From Acidimicrobiales bacterium (GTDB taxonomy: Bacteria; Actinomycetota; Acidimicrobiia; Acidimicrobiales; Aldehydirespiratoraceae), in assembly GCA_040219515.1 (NCBI GenBank), contig JAVJSI010000016.1, positions 125,390-189,389 on the forward strand: DNA of 64,000 nt. The letters run 5' to 3'. A model generated the notes under the pieces. That model saw nothing but the letters and a program-made list of their open reading frames with translations. It searched no databases and had not been told where the DNA came from. The position numbers and the translations under genes are program-made. This document shows positions 17,443 through 28,167 of the stretch, in pieces. Every line of letters begins with the position of its first letter. Position 1 is the first letter of the stretch.

Positions 17443-18648
17443 TCAGACGGCGATGGTGAATTCGGGCGGCACGGCCTGGTTCACGATGGGGTCGACCTCG
17501 CCGTTGAACATCGGGAACTTCGGCGTGGCCGCTTCGCGCATGCGAGTGGTCGAGTGGACCGGGTCCTTGTCGAACTCGGGGATCACGTACTTGCCGAAGG
17601 TCTCGATCATCTCGATGGTCTGCTCGTGCGTGTAGCCCTCGTCGGGGGTGCCGAACGCGACCTGGTCGCAACCGACCTTCTCGTAGGCCTGCACCTGCTC
17701 GCACACCTCTTCGGGATTGCCACACAGCATGTAGCCCTCGCGGATGGCGTAGTCGAGCGTGTCGTCGTCGAGCTCGAAGCGGTTCGTGGGGCTCGGCCAC
17801 ACAATGGCGTCGGGGCTTTGCGGCATCGAGTCGTGGTACAGGTTGACCATGGTCACCCGGTAGCCACGCAGGTTGCGCTTGGCCATCGCTCGGGCCTCTT
17901 CGCGGTCCTCGAGACAGATGACGGCGTTGGTCATCATCACGTTGTTGTTCTGGTACTGGCCGATCGGGTCGGTGACGTTCTCGGCCGCTTCCTTGTAGGC
18001 CTCGACGCGACCCTTGAGGTTGTGGATCGGCTCGAAGTTGAACGCGATCGCACCGATGCCGTGTCCGCCGGCCTTGGCGAAGGTCGCGGGGTTGCCACAG
18101 GCGACCCACATGGGCGGGTGACCCTTGCCATAGGGCTTGGGGAGGATGTTGTGGGGCTTGGGCACCGAGAAGTGCTCGCCTTCGAAGGAGTAGTCCTTTT
18201 GCTCCCACATACGGGGAATCTCGTGGGCGACCTCGTCCCACATCGACTTGGTGACCGAGAGTTCGGTGCCGCCGAAGGTGGCGACCTCGTGGCTGCCGGC
18301 GCCACGCCCGGTGCCGAACTCGAACCGACCCTCGGAAAGGTGGTCCATCATCGCGGCGCGCTCGGCGATGCGAACGGGGTGCTCCTTGGTGGTGGGGAAG
18401 GAGGTGATCGCGGAGCCGACGTGGATGCGCTCGGTCTTGGCCGCCACGTAGCCCATGAACGGGTAGGGAGCCGACATGTGGCTGTACTCGGTCAGCGCAT
18501 GGTGCTCGCCGAACCAGGTGTACTTCCAGTTGAACCTGTCCGCATGGATCGCGTACTCGGCCTCGCGCATGAGCATGAGATGCTCAGAGTCGGGGTCGTG
18601 GGCGGCGGGACCCGGCAGATAGCCGTTGAAGAAGAGACCGAACTCCAT
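17443..18648 (-). CDS. LLM-class (luciferase-like) flavin/F420-dependent oxidoreductase
   Basis: A 401-residue luciferase-like TIM-barrel monooxygenase or F420 reductase. It shows MEFGLFFNGYLPGP, WFGEHHALTEYSHMSAP (the conserved EHH of alkanal monooxygenase-like proteins), RIHVGSAITSFPTTKEHPVRIAERAAMMDHLSEGRFEFGTGRGAG, and a late CGNPEEVCEQVQAYEKVGCDQV. ATG 18648 has a good ribosome-binding site (TAGGAG, 8 nt). A TAATCT -10 and a KstR-like palindrome lie upstream, so it is probably controlled by a lipid/steroid-responsive repressor. A luciferase-like gene (Rv3520c) also sits in the mycobacterial cholesterol cluster, though sequence type alone does not identify the substrate. Confidence 0.87.
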   Translation of the reverse strand: MEFGLFFNGYLPGPAAHDPDSEHLMLMREAEYAIHADRFNWKYTWFGEHHALTEYSHMSAPYPFMGYVAAKTERIHVGSAITSFPTTKEHPVRIAERAAMMDHLSEGRFEFGTGRGAGSHEVATFGGTELSVTKSMWDEVAHEIPRMWEQKDYSFEGEHFSVPKPHNILPKPYGKGHPPMWVACGNPATFAKAGGHGIGAIAFNFEPIHNLKGRVEAYKEAAENVTDPIGQYQNNNVMMTNAVICLEDREEARAMAKRNLRGYRVTMVNLYHDSMPQSPDAIVWPSPTNRFELDDDTLDYAIREGYMLCGNPEEVCEQVQAYEKVGCDQVAFGTPDEGYTHEQTIEMIETFGKYVIPEFDKDPVHSTTRMREAATPKFPMFNGEVDPIVNQAVPPEFTIAV

Positions 18649-18666
18649 GGGTTGCTCCTAGGAAAC

Positions 18667-18680
18667 TAGAACGTGTTCTG
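18667..18680. promoter_or_regulatory. KstR-like operator
   Basis: TAGAACGTGTTCTG fits the mycobacterial KstR consensus TnnAACnnGTTnnA at all but the last position. With flanks the arms extend to AACtAGAAC / GTTCTgGTT. It overlaps the transcription start expected from the minus-strand TAATCT at 18687-18692 and lies 18 bp before the luciferase-like start codon. Confidence 0.55.
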
Positions 18681-18717
18681 GTTTTGAGATTAGCAGGGAA
18701 TTCGCCATGACTGCAGA

Positions 18718-19527
18718 TCAGGTGCCGGTGAAGTTCGGGGTGCGCTTCTCGGCGAAGGCCTTGGGGCCCTCCTTGGCGTCATTGCTGGCGAAGACGGCCT
18801 GGCCGTACTCCCACTCGTGGCGAAGTGCGTCGTCGAGCTCCATGCCGTCGCACTCGTGGAGGGTGCGGGTGATGGCGGCCGTGGAGAGCGGCCCGTTCGC
18901 CGCCACCACCTGGGCGATCTCGAGCGCCTTCTCGAGGGCAGACCCGTCGGGGACGACATGGCCGATCAGGCCGATGTCCTTCGCCTCCTGGGCGGGGAGG
19001 TGCTTGCCGGTCAGCAGGATCTCGGCGGCCTGGGTGTAGGGGATCTGGCGGGGGAGTCGCACCGCCGAACCGCCCATCGGATAGAGCGACCAGCGCGCCT
19101 CGCTCACCCCGAAGCGGGCGCTCTCACCGGCCACACGGATCTCCATGGCCTGGAGCAGTTCGGTCCCGCCCGCGATCGCCACGCCCTCGACCGCCGCCAC
19201 GATGGGCTTGGTCGGGCGGTAGTGGCGGAACAACGCCTTGTAGACGATGTCGGGGTCCTCGGCCATGCGGGCCGCCGTGTCCAGGGGATCGCCGTCCTTC
19301 GCGTCGCCGGCCATGGCCCGCAGGTCGGCACCGGCGCAGAAGTTGCCACCCGCGCCGGTCACGACGATGCAGCGGATGTCGGGATCGTTCGACGCTTCCT
19401 CGTAGGCGTCGTACATCCGGATCAACATCGCGCCCGAGAGCGCGTTGAATCGCTCGGGCCGGTTCATCGTCAGGATCAGGACGTGACCGTCCCGCTCCAC
19501 CAACAGGTCGTGGTTCTCGTCACCCAT
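18718..19527 (-). CDS. Enoyl-CoA hydratase/isomerase (crotonase family)
   Basis: A 269-residue crotonase, hydrating or isomerising an enoyl-CoA. Oxyanion-hole segments are visible: NRPERFNALSGAML with GAGGNFCAGADLRAMAG, and VEGVAIAGGTELLQAMEIRVAG, followed by SEARWSLYPMGGSAVRLPRQI where the second catalytic Glu would lie. ATG 19527 is 8 nt after TAGGTT (19536-19541, minus strand), implying its own leaderless promoter downstream of the gcvP hairpin. It resembles mycobacterial EchA proteins used for bulky acyl-CoAs; the exact step is not set. The luciferase-like gene follows on the same strand after 69 bp that hold a separate promoter. Confidence 0.88.
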   Translation of the reverse strand: MGDENHDLLVERDGHVLILTMNRPERFNALSGAMLIRMYDAYEEASNDPDIRCIVVTGAGGNFCAGADLRAMAGDAKDGDPLDTAARMAEDPDIVYKALFRHYRPTKPIVAAVEGVAIAGGTELLQAMEIRVAGESARFGVSEARWSLYPMGGSAVRLPRQIPYTQAAEILLTGKHLPAQEAKDIGLIGHVVPDGSALEKALEIAQVVAANGPLSTAAITRTLHECDGMELDDALRHEWEYGQAVFASNDAKEGPKAFAEKRTPNFTGT

Positions 19528-19558
19528 GACCCCGAAACCTAGGCCCCCCTCCCCCCAA

Positions 19559-19616
19559 CCCCGAAATTGATGGAGTTGACCACCGCGGAGGTGGCCAGCG
19601 GGCATCAATTTCGGGG
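19559..19616. repeat. Hairpin family 1, copy 2
   Basis: Outer arms are perfect here: CCCCGAAATTGATG (19559-19572) / CATCAATTTCGGGG (19603-19616). The inner GAGTTGACCACC (19573-19584), loop GCGGA and GGTGGCCAGCGGG show decay on the right side. It lies just past the gcvP stop and before the crotonase promoter, so it probably ends gcvP transcription. Confidence 0.88.
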
Positions 19617-19634
19617 GTGGGGGCGGGGGACAGG

Positions 19635-22544
<2,910 letters not shown>

Positions 22545-22565
22545 GGGAAACTCCGGGGTCGAGAG

Positions 22566-22782
22566 CGAGGTTTCCCCGCTCGGTCCGGAGGCCTGAGAGC
22601 TTCACGTCGTCCGGCGGACCGGTCGGCGCTTTCCCCTTCGGCGGGTGCCCGACCTGGCGGCCGACACCACTCTCCCGAGACGCCCACGCAGTGGCGGTCG
22701 GGGATGCCTGAGAGGTTCCCGGGGAGGTTGCTCCTTCGGCGGATGCCCGGCCCCGAAGGTTCGGTCATCGCTCTCCCGCCGC
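22566..22782 (-). ncRNA. Tandem glycine riboswitch in the gcvP leader
   Basis: Read on the minus strand, two aptamers follow each other. Aptamer 1 has GGGAGAG (about 22772-22778), CCGCCGAAGGAGCAA (22728-22742) and TCTCAGGCATCC (22702-22713). Aptamer 2 repeats GGGAGAG (22670-22676), CCGCCGAAGGGGAAA (about 22630-22643) and CTCTCAGG (22592-22598). These are the conserved blocks of the glycine aptamer (GGAGAG, GCCGAAGGNGCAA, CTCAGG), and tandem glycine aptamers normally sit before gcv genes. The likely -10 TATCTT is at 22802-22807. The second aptamer departs from the usual GCAA as GAAA. Confidence 0.93.
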
Positions 22783-22807
22783 TGCAGACGACGTGAAGAG
22801 AAAGATA

Positions 22808-23608
22808 TCAGGCCACTTCGGAGATGATCGCCACCATGCTGACCGCGTTCACGAGTGCATGGGCCAGGATCGAGGCTGCGATCCGGCCGGTGACCAACCG
22901 GCCCACCCCGAAAGCGAGCCCGATCGCGAACAGGATCGGGAATCGCGAGGGCTCGAAATGGAAGGCCGCGAAGCCCGCACTGGTGATCAGCAGCGTCACG
23001 ATGTTGTTGATGCCCCGCTTCTCCAGCGCGCTCCAGAACAGGCCGCGAAAAAGGAGTTCCTCCACCAGCGGAACGAGGGTCGAGCCGAGTACCGCGAAGG
23101 CGAGGATCCACACCGTGATCCCGGTGCCCTCACCGGAATCGATGGCGAGATCGGCGGCGGCCGCGGACGGTGCCTCGCCGCCGAGGGCGATCATGATCAG
23201 CAGGGTCGCGATCGCCATGATCCAGGCGCCGACCAGCAGGCCGAAACCGACGAGCAGGTCCTGGCGGCGGGCTTGCAGCCGGAAGTCGGCGGTCAGGCCG
23301 GCGCCTCGCCGTCGGGCGAGCCACGTGAGGTAGGCGAGCGCGGCCATCGGCGGCACTGTGAGAACGCCCGGGAGCCATGGGCCCTCGAGCGTGCTGTCGA
23401 CGTCACCGCCGAGCGCGAGGAGGCCGATGCCGGTGCCCACGACGATGTAGAGCACCAGGGTGAGAACGACCTCGCCGAGTCCCCATCGCGACACCGAGTG
23501 GTCGTAGGTGTTGGTGACGACGCGCGGGCCCGAGGAGGCCGGCGCGGGGCGCGGGGGTGGCGGTGGGAGGCGCGGAGGGCGGGGCGGCGGAGGTGGCAGG
23601 GGGGCCAT
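22808..23608 (-). CDS. CPBP-family intramembrane metalloprotease
   Basis: A 266-residue polytopic protein of the CAAX protease/bacteriocin-processing (Abi) group. The Pro-rich cytoplasmic N-terminus of about 25 residues is followed by several hydrophobic segments. The motif PLVEELLFRGLFWSAL carries the EExxxR signature, with later conserved positions in SAGFAAFHFEP and ASILAHALVNAVSM (H-x3-N). These motifs place Glu-Glu and two His at the membrane-embedded zinc site. ATG 23608 is 9 nt from TACGCT (23618-23623, minus strand). Its substrate is unknown. The stop codon abuts the riboswitch promoter. Confidence 0.85.
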   Translation of the reverse strand: MAPLPPPPPRPPRLPPPPPRPAPASSGPRVVTNTYDHSVSRWGLGEVVLTLVLYIVVGTGIGLLALGGDVDSTLEGPWLPGVLTVPPMAALAYLTWLARRRGAGLTADFRLQARRQDLLVGFGLLVGAWIMAIATLLIMIALGGEAPSAAAADLAIDSGEGTGITVWILAFAVLGSTLVPLVEELLFRGLFWSALEKRGINNIVTLLITSAGFAAFHFEPSRFPILFAIGLAFGVGRLVTGRIAASILAHALVNAVSMVAIISEVA

Positions 23609-23685
23609 GCCCCCGCCAGCGTAGGACCACCCCGGCGGGTATCAGTGGCGCGCGCCAGCGCCGAAACGCGCGACGGGGGACCGCG

Positions 23686-24813
23686 CTACGGGTGGAGCGC
23701 GCCGCCGTCGGGCAGGCCCATCTTCTCGAACGGGCCGAAGAAGCCGTGTTCGTAGAGGCCGTAGCCGGTGCGTCCGTTGTAGGTGAACTCGCCGACCGAG
23801 TCGACGACGCCGTACTGGGCCATCGGTCGGATCTCGTCGACGTCGAGTTCGAGGGCCTGGACGACCTCGTTCTCGCCCTGCCACATGCCGTGTCGCCAGT
23901 CCTCGTCCATGCCGTAGCCGGTCCCGATCGAGATGAAGTTCGTGAGCAGCGGCTTGCACTCGACGGTGATCGGACCTTCCGGTGCGTCCGGGAAGGTGAT
24001 GCGGCTGCCGCTGAGCAGGCGGGTGCCGGAGATCATGTCGTGGTCCCATTGCGGGTGGCCCAGCCATTCCGGCTCGCGAGCCGGGTCCTTCCAGACCCGC
24101 ATCGCTTCCTCGAGCGGCCGGTCTTCCGACGGCTCCTCGTGGCACATGTAGATGATCGAGTGATCGCCGAAGTCCATCGGCATGTAGTTCCACATGCCGG
24201 CCATGGTATTGAGCGACTGGCGGATGCCGTCGGGCTGCTTCTCGCCGACGGGGCGGACACCCCAGCTGCGGTCCCGCGAGCCACCACAGTGCGACGGGTC
24301 GACGGCGATCTCCTCGCCGGCGATGGTGATCTGGCCCTCCCAACGTCCGCACTGGGCGAACCGCTGGGTGTCGAACATGACGGTGCCACGGCTGCGGATG
24401 TACTGGCGCGGCTCCTCGAACGCCGGATGCGAGCCGGTCCAGGTGATGTCCATGGAGATGTTCGCGTCATTGGGCTCGACGACCACCCGGAGCTTGTGCA
24501 GCGGCTCGATGATCTCGATGCGGAACGGGCCGACGGAGATGTCCATCCGATCCTCGAGCGGCTTCGATGCCCGCATGATGCGCTGCGTGCCACCACGGGT
24601 CACCGCCAGGAACGCGTCGGTCGTGCCCAGGTTCGGATACACCCCCAGTCCGAAGATGGCGAAGTAGTCGTCGGAGCTCGGATGGAGGTTGAAGTAGTAG
24701 CGGTCGTAGAAGTTGCGATCGCTGGTGGCGACGTGGCGGATGTACTCCGATGTCTGGTGTACCGGGAAGTCGTCCCAGCTCGAGATGCTCTGGTTGTACT
24801 GGCTGGCGTTCAT
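23686..24813 (-). CDS. Conserved AttH-like/DUF7064-type protein, function unknown
   Basis: A 375-residue soluble protein without a signal peptide. Visible signatures are FDTQRFAQCGRWEGQITIAG, VDPSHCGGSRDRSWGVRPVG and a C-terminal YGVVDSVGEFTYNGRTGYGLYEHGFFGPFEKMG. Proteins of this shape have two lipocalin-like beta-barrel halves related to carotenoid hydratase/AttH and are common in actinobacteria that use steroids and terpenoids; the family name is given with caution. ATG 24813 is 8 nt after TACGGT (24822-24827, minus strand). It is divergent from the DUF35-thiolase-EchA20 operon and shares a control region with two palindromes. The function is not known. Confidence 0.7.
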   Translation of the reverse strand: MNASQYNQSISSWDDFPVHQTSEYIRHVATSDRNFYDRYYFNLHPSSDDYFAIFGLGVYPNLGTTDAFLAVTRGGTQRIMRASKPLEDRMDISVGPFRIEIIEPLHKLRVVVEPNDANISMDITWTGSHPAFEEPRQYIRSRGTVMFDTQRFAQCGRWEGQITIAGEEIAVDPSHCGGSRDRSWGVRPVGEKQPDGIRQSLNTMAGMWNYMPMDFGDHSIIYMCHEEPSEDRPLEEAMRVWKDPAREPEWLGHPQWDHDMISGTRLLSGSRITFPDAPEGPITVECKPLLTNFISIGTGYGMDEDWRHGMWQGENEVVQALELDVDEIRPMAQYGVVDSVGEFTYNGRTGYGLYEHGFFGPFEKMGLPDGGALHP

Positions 24814-24824
24814 GGTGGGCGACC

Positions 24825-24852
24825 GTAACCGTTACTCTGACGGTGCGTCAGA
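24825..24852. promoter_or_regulatory. Divergent control region with two palindromes
   Basis: GTAAC-C-GTTAC (24825-24835) overlaps the minus-strand -10. TCTGACG-GTG-CGTCAGA (24836-24852, 7-bp arms) overlaps the 3' half of the plus-strand TACTCT (24833-24838). Their position makes both good repressor sites, TetR-type by look, for the thiolase operon and its divergent neighbour. Confidence 0.55.
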
Positions 24853-24867
24853 TCCCAGAGGAGCCCC

Positions 24868-25311
24868 GTGACGAAGCAGCGAGTACCCGTGGTCGAAGGC
24901 ATGTTCACGATGGACGATGAGCCGTGCCTCATCGGCGGCAAGGTACCGGGCCGCGAGACGTACTTCTTTCCGAAGCACGTCGCCGGTGGTGATCCTGCGG
25001 CGCTGGGTGCCGAACTCGAGGAGGTGCTGCTCTCGCGTACCGGGCGGGTGTGGTCCTACACCTCCTCCGACTATCAGCCACCGCCCCCCTTCGTGGCCAA
25101 CACCGACCCCTACGTGCCGATCACCGTTGCGGCGGTCGAGCTCGAGAAGGAACAGATGGTGGTGCTCGGCCAGTGCGTCGCCGGCGTCACGCCCGGCGAT
25201 CTCTCGGTCGGCACCGAGGTCGAGCTGGTGGTCGACACGCTCTACGAGGACGACGACACCGAATACATGGTCTGGAAGTGGAAGCCCGTGCACACAGAGG
25301 AGAACGGCTGA
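24868..25311 (+). CDS. DUF35 OB-fold protein, partner of lipid-transfer thiolase
   Basis: A 147-residue protein of the DUF35/ChsH2-C type, which binds lipid-transfer thiolases and passes acyl-CoA between enzymes in steroid side-chain degradation. CLIGGKVPGRETYFFPK corresponds to the rubredoxin-like zinc ribbon, and GRVWSYTSSDYQPPPPFVANTDPYVPITVAAVELE to the OB fold, ending in MVWKWKP. The zinc ribbon has lost three of four cysteines. GTG start with GAGGAG 5 nt upstream. Its stop overlaps the thiolase start (TGATG), so the two should be made together. Confidence 0.82.
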   Translation: MTKQRVPVVEGMFTMDDEPCLIGGKVPGRETYFFPKHVAGGDPAALGAELEEVLLSRTGRVWSYTSSDYQPPPPFVANTDPYVPITVAAVELEKEQMVVLGQCVAGVTPGDLSVGTEVELVVDTLYEDDDTEYMVWKWKPVHTEENG

Positions 25312-26498
25312 TGGAAGAGATCGCGATTCTCGGCGTGGGCATGCACCCCTGGGGCAAGTGGGGACGCAACTTCACGGAGTACGGCACGGCGGCGGCCCGC
25401 GAGGCGCTCGCCGACGCCGGCGTCGACTGGAACGACGTGGGCTTCGTGTCCGGGGCCATCACGGTGCGATGTGGCTATCCCGGCTACGTCGCCGGCTCCA
25501 CGTTCGCCCAGCAGCTCGGCTTCAACGGCGCGCAGGTCGCGTCGTCCTACGCGGCGTGCGCCTCCGGGGCCACCGCGCTGCAGGTCGCCCGCGGCCAGAT
25601 CCTGTCGGGGGCCACCGACGTGGCACTCATCGTGGGTGCCGACACCACGCCCAAGGGCTTCCTCGCGCCGAGCGAGGGTGACCGCCCCGACGACATGGAC
25701 TGGCTGCGATTCAAGCTCGTGGGCGCCACCAACCCCGTGTACTTCGGACTCCAGGCCCGCCGACGCATGGACGTCCACGGCGCCACGCAGGAGGACTTCG
25801 CCCGGGTGAAGGTGAAGAACTCCCGCCACTCGGTCCACAACCCGCGGGCCCGGTTCACCAAGGAATACGACATCGACGACGTGATGAACTCGCCCGTCGT
25901 GTCCGACCCGCTGCGGCTCCTGGACATCTGCGCAACGTCCGACGGGGGCGCCGCCATCGTCGTGTCGTCGATGGAGTACGCGAAAGCCCACGGCCATGTC
26001 GACCCGGTACGGGTGGCCGGCATCTCCACCGTCACGCCGACGTTTCCCGACACCATCATCGACCTGCCCTACATCGCCACCGACTCCGCGGGCGCCACCA
26101 GTCGTCCCGAGCGTGGATTCAAGCAGTCGATCGGCGACCGGGTGTATGCCGAGGCCGGTGTGGGCCCCGACGACGTCGACGTCGCCGAGGTCTACGACCT
26201 GTCGTCGGCCCTCGAGCTCGATTGGTACGAGCAACTCGGCTTCTGCGCCGAGGGCGACGCCGAGAAGTTGCTCAACGACGGTGTCACCACCATCGGTGGG
26301 CGGCTTCCGGTCAATCCGTCCGGCGGACTCGGCGCGTTCGGCGAAGCAGTGCCCGCCCAGGCCATCGCCCAGGTGTGCGAACTCACGTGGCAGCTGCGGG
26401 GCCAGGCCGACGGCCGCCAGGTCGAGGGCGCCAGGGTGGGGATCACCGCCAACCAGGGCCTGTTCGGTCACGGCTCGTCGGTGCTGGTGCGCAGGTGA
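25311..26498 (+). CDS. Thiolase-fold lipid-transfer protein (Ltp/SCP-x thiolase)
   Basis: A 395-residue thiolase of the acetyl-CoA acetyltransferase-like group used for branched or steroid acyl-CoAs, either thiolytic or retro-aldol. It has IAILGVGMHPWGKWG at the start, the active-site Cys in SYAACASGATALQVARGQI, RMDVHGATQEDFARVKVKN, SDPLRLLDICATSDGGAA and the NPSGGLGAFGEAVPAQ segment. The usual C-terminal Cys loop is replaced by ANQGLFGHGSSVL, as in Ltp-type enzymes. Coupled to the DUF35 gene in front and to the crotonase behind (GTGA). Confidence 0.88.
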   Translation: MEEIAILGVGMHPWGKWGRNFTEYGTAAAREALADAGVDWNDVGFVSGAITVRCGYPGYVAGSTFAQQLGFNGAQVASSYAACASGATALQVARGQILSGATDVALIVGADTTPKGFLAPSEGDRPDDMDWLRFKLVGATNPVYFGLQARRRMDVHGATQEDFARVKVKNSRHSVHNPRARFTKEYDIDDVMNSPVVSDPLRLLDICATSDGGAAIVVSSMEYAKAHGHVDPVRVAGISTVTPTFPDTIIDLPYIATDSAGATSRPERGFKQSIGDRVYAEAGVGPDDVDVAEVYDLSSALELDWYEQLGFCAEGDAEKLLNDGVTTIGGRLPVNPSGGLGAFGEAVPAQAIAQVCELTWQLRGQADGRQVEGARVGITANQGLFGHGSSVLVRR

Positions 26499-27262
26499 CC
26501 ATCCACGAGACCGTCAACGACGACGGCGTGCTCGAGCTGGTCATGGACAACCCCAAGGTCAACGCGTTGCCGATCGCCGACACCCGGCGCATCGCCGAGG
26601 TGCTCGAGGGCGTCCGTCATCGGCCCGAGATCACGGCCGTCATCCTCACCGCCACCGGCCGGGGGTTCTCGGCCGGCGTCGACATCAAGGAGATGCAGGC
26701 CATGGAGGGCAACGAGGGCATCCTCGGGGTCAACCAGGCGTGCTTTGATGCCTTCCGGGCCGTCTACGAGTGCGCGGTGCCCGTGATCTGCGCGGTCAAC
26801 GACTTCTGCCTGGGCACCGGAATCGGTCTGGCCGGCAGCGCCGACATCGTCGTCGCGGCCGAGGGAGTTCGCTTCGGGCTGCCCGAGATCGACAACGGCG
26901 CGCTCGGGGCGGCCACCCACCTGGGGCGACTCGTGCCCGAGAAGCACCTTCGGTGGATGCTCTACAGCTGCGAGCCGGTCGAGGCGGAGAAGCTCGAGGA
27001 GTGGGGAACCGTTCTTCGGGTGGTGCCGCTCGAAGACCTGATGGACACCGCTCGCGGGGTCGCCCGGGTGATCGCATCGAAGCATCCGGTGGTGATGCGC
27101 GCGGCGAAACGTTCGCTCATCGGTATCGACGACGACCCGAGCCGCAGCTACCGCTACGAGCAGGGGTTCACCTTCGAACTCAACCTCCACGGACTCGGCG
27201 AAGAGGCACGGGCGGCGTTCGTCAAGGGCGAACGAGAGCGCAACGCCGCCGCCGGCGATTAG
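26495..27262 (+). CDS. echA20: EchA20-like crotonase (steroid ring-opening type)
   Basis: A 255-residue crotonase strongly resembling mycobacterial EchA20 (Rv3550). Shared landmarks are GRGFSAGVDIKEMQ, FDAFRAVYECAVPVICAVN, FGLPEIDNGALGAATHL, SRLVP-like GRLVPEKHLR and the C-terminal YRYEQGFTFELNLHGLGEE. EchA20 hydrolytically opens a cyclic 1,3-diketone during cholesterol C/D-ring breakdown. The crotonase fold is certain; the specific role follows from this close similarity and was not tested by alignment. GTG 26495 overlaps the thiolase stop. It is convergent with the anti-sigma gene, overlapping it by 4 bp. Confidence 0.85.
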   Translation: MTIHETVNDDGVLELVMDNPKVNALPIADTRRIAEVLEGVRHRPEITAVILTATGRGFSAGVDIKEMQAMEGNEGILGVNQACFDAFRAVYECAVPVICAVNDFCLGTGIGLAGSADIVVAAEGVRFGLPEIDNGALGAATHLGRLVPEKHLRWMLYSCEPVEAEKLEEWGTVLRVVPLEDLMDTARGVARVIASKHPVVMRAAKRSLIGIDDDPSRSYRYEQGFTFELNLHGLGEEARAAFVKGERERNAAAGD

Positions 27263-27531
27263 TCGCCACGACCGTTGATCTCCGCGCCGAACGCGTGCAG
27301 TCGCTCGATGGTCGCCGCGTCGACGGCGGGCATCTTCGCGGCGAGCGAGGTCTTGATCGCCCGGTAGGTGGTGAGCTCGAGGCCGCAAGCCCGGCACGCG
27401 TCGAGGTGGGCCGCGATCTTCTCGGCGAAGTCGGCGTCGACATCGTCGTCGAGATAGCTCTGCAGGACGCGGCCGACCTCGCGGCAGTCGACCTCGGGCA
27501 GATGGCGGCGGGTCCACCGTCGTCGGATCAC
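27259..27531 (-). CDS. Zinc-binding anti-sigma factor (RsrA/ZAS type)
   Basis: A 90-residue protein with DCREVGRVLQSYLDDDVD followed by AAHLDACRACGLE, giving an early Cys plus H-x3-C-x2-C, the zinc/disulfide centre of RsrA-type redox anti-sigma factors. Such proteins hold their ECF sigma factor until oxidation releases zinc. GTG 27531 overlaps the sigma-factor stop (GTGA), so the pair is translated in step, which is typical of a sigma and its antagonist. It is the natural partner of the gene just upstream. Confidence 0.85.
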   Translation of the reverse strand: MIRRRWTRRHLPEVDCREVGRVLQSYLDDDVDADFAEKIAAHLDACRACGLELTTYRAIKTSLAAKMPAVDAATIERLHAFGAEINGRGD

Positions 27532-28088
27532 GTCGGTCGTCCGTTCGCGTAGGCGCCACTGTCCTCGAGATGCCTGCGGATGCGGGAGCGGGCACGGTGG
27601 AGCCGGCTCATGATGGTGCCGGTCGGGACACCGAGGATCTCGGCGGCCTCGGCGTAGGAGAGGCCCTGGATGTCGACCAGTTCGACCACGCTGCGGAACT
27701 TCGCGGGTAGCGCGTCGACCGCCTTCTCCACCGCGGCGTCGTACTGCGACTCGACCACGATGCCCTCGGGTCCGGTCTCGTCGGCGTGCTCGTCGGCCAG
27801 GCGGGCCATCGCAGCGTCGGGATCGCGCAGCAACTCGGGTCGCTTCCTCCGCACCCGATTGATCTGGGCATTGCGCATGATGGTGAGGAGCCAGGCCCGA
27901 GGATGACGACCGTCGAAGCGCAGGATCGCCCGATAGGCCCGCAGCATGGTGTCCTGCACCAGGTCCTCGGCATCGGTCGGGTTGCGGGTGATGGAGCGGG
28001 CGACGCGGTAGAGCACCTCGACCTCGGGCACGACGTAGCGGTCGAACGCCGCCTTCTGTGCCTTCTCGTCGACCGCCGGTTCGGACAT
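27528..28088 (-). CDS. ECF sigma factor, SigR/SigH-like
   Basis: A 186-residue group 4 sigma factor. Region 2 reads [30 protein letters not shown], then [21 protein letters not shown]. Region 4 reads [48 protein letters not shown]. These are close to SigR of Streptomyces and SigE/SigH-type factors, which direct disulfide-stress genes. ATG 28088 (not the earlier in-frame codon at 28106) gives the usual start and lies 8 nt after TAGTTT (28097-28102, minus strand). With the mycothiol system in this genome, a thiol-stress role is the leading idea. Confidence 0.9.
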   Translation of the reverse strand: MSEPAVDEKAQKAAFDRYVVPEVEVLYRVARSITRNPTDAEDLVQDTMLRAYRAILRFDGRHPRAWLLTIMRNAQINRVRRKRPELLRDPDAAMARLADEHADETGPEGIVVESQYDAAVEKAVDALPAKFRSVVELVDIQGLSYAEAAEILGVPTGTIMSRLHRARSRIRRHLEDSGAYANGRPT

Positions 28089-28132
28089 GTGTGGGGAAAC
28101 TACCAATCGCCGCCGGGGGAGGGGCGGCGCCA

Positions 28133-28158
28133 GGAATGCCTGGTCGCAACGGCGGGTT
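28133..28158 (+). promoter_or_regulatory. Putative ECF-type (GGAAT-N18-GTT) promoter
   Basis: GGAAT at 28133-28137, an 18-nt spacer, then GTT at 28156-28158. This matches the SigR/SigH consensus GGGAAT-N18-GTT except for the first G. The start of transcription would fall near 28166, almost on the ATG of the zinc-finger gene at 28168, so the mRNA would be leaderless. The sigma gene is divergent next door. Confidence 0.5.
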
Positions 28159-28167
28159 CATGCGCGT

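Noticed and set aside
18667-18680. SOS box before the luciferase-like gene
   Set aside because: The GAAC/GTTC halves are 2 bp apart, not 4 as in the LexA site; it fits KstR spacing instead.
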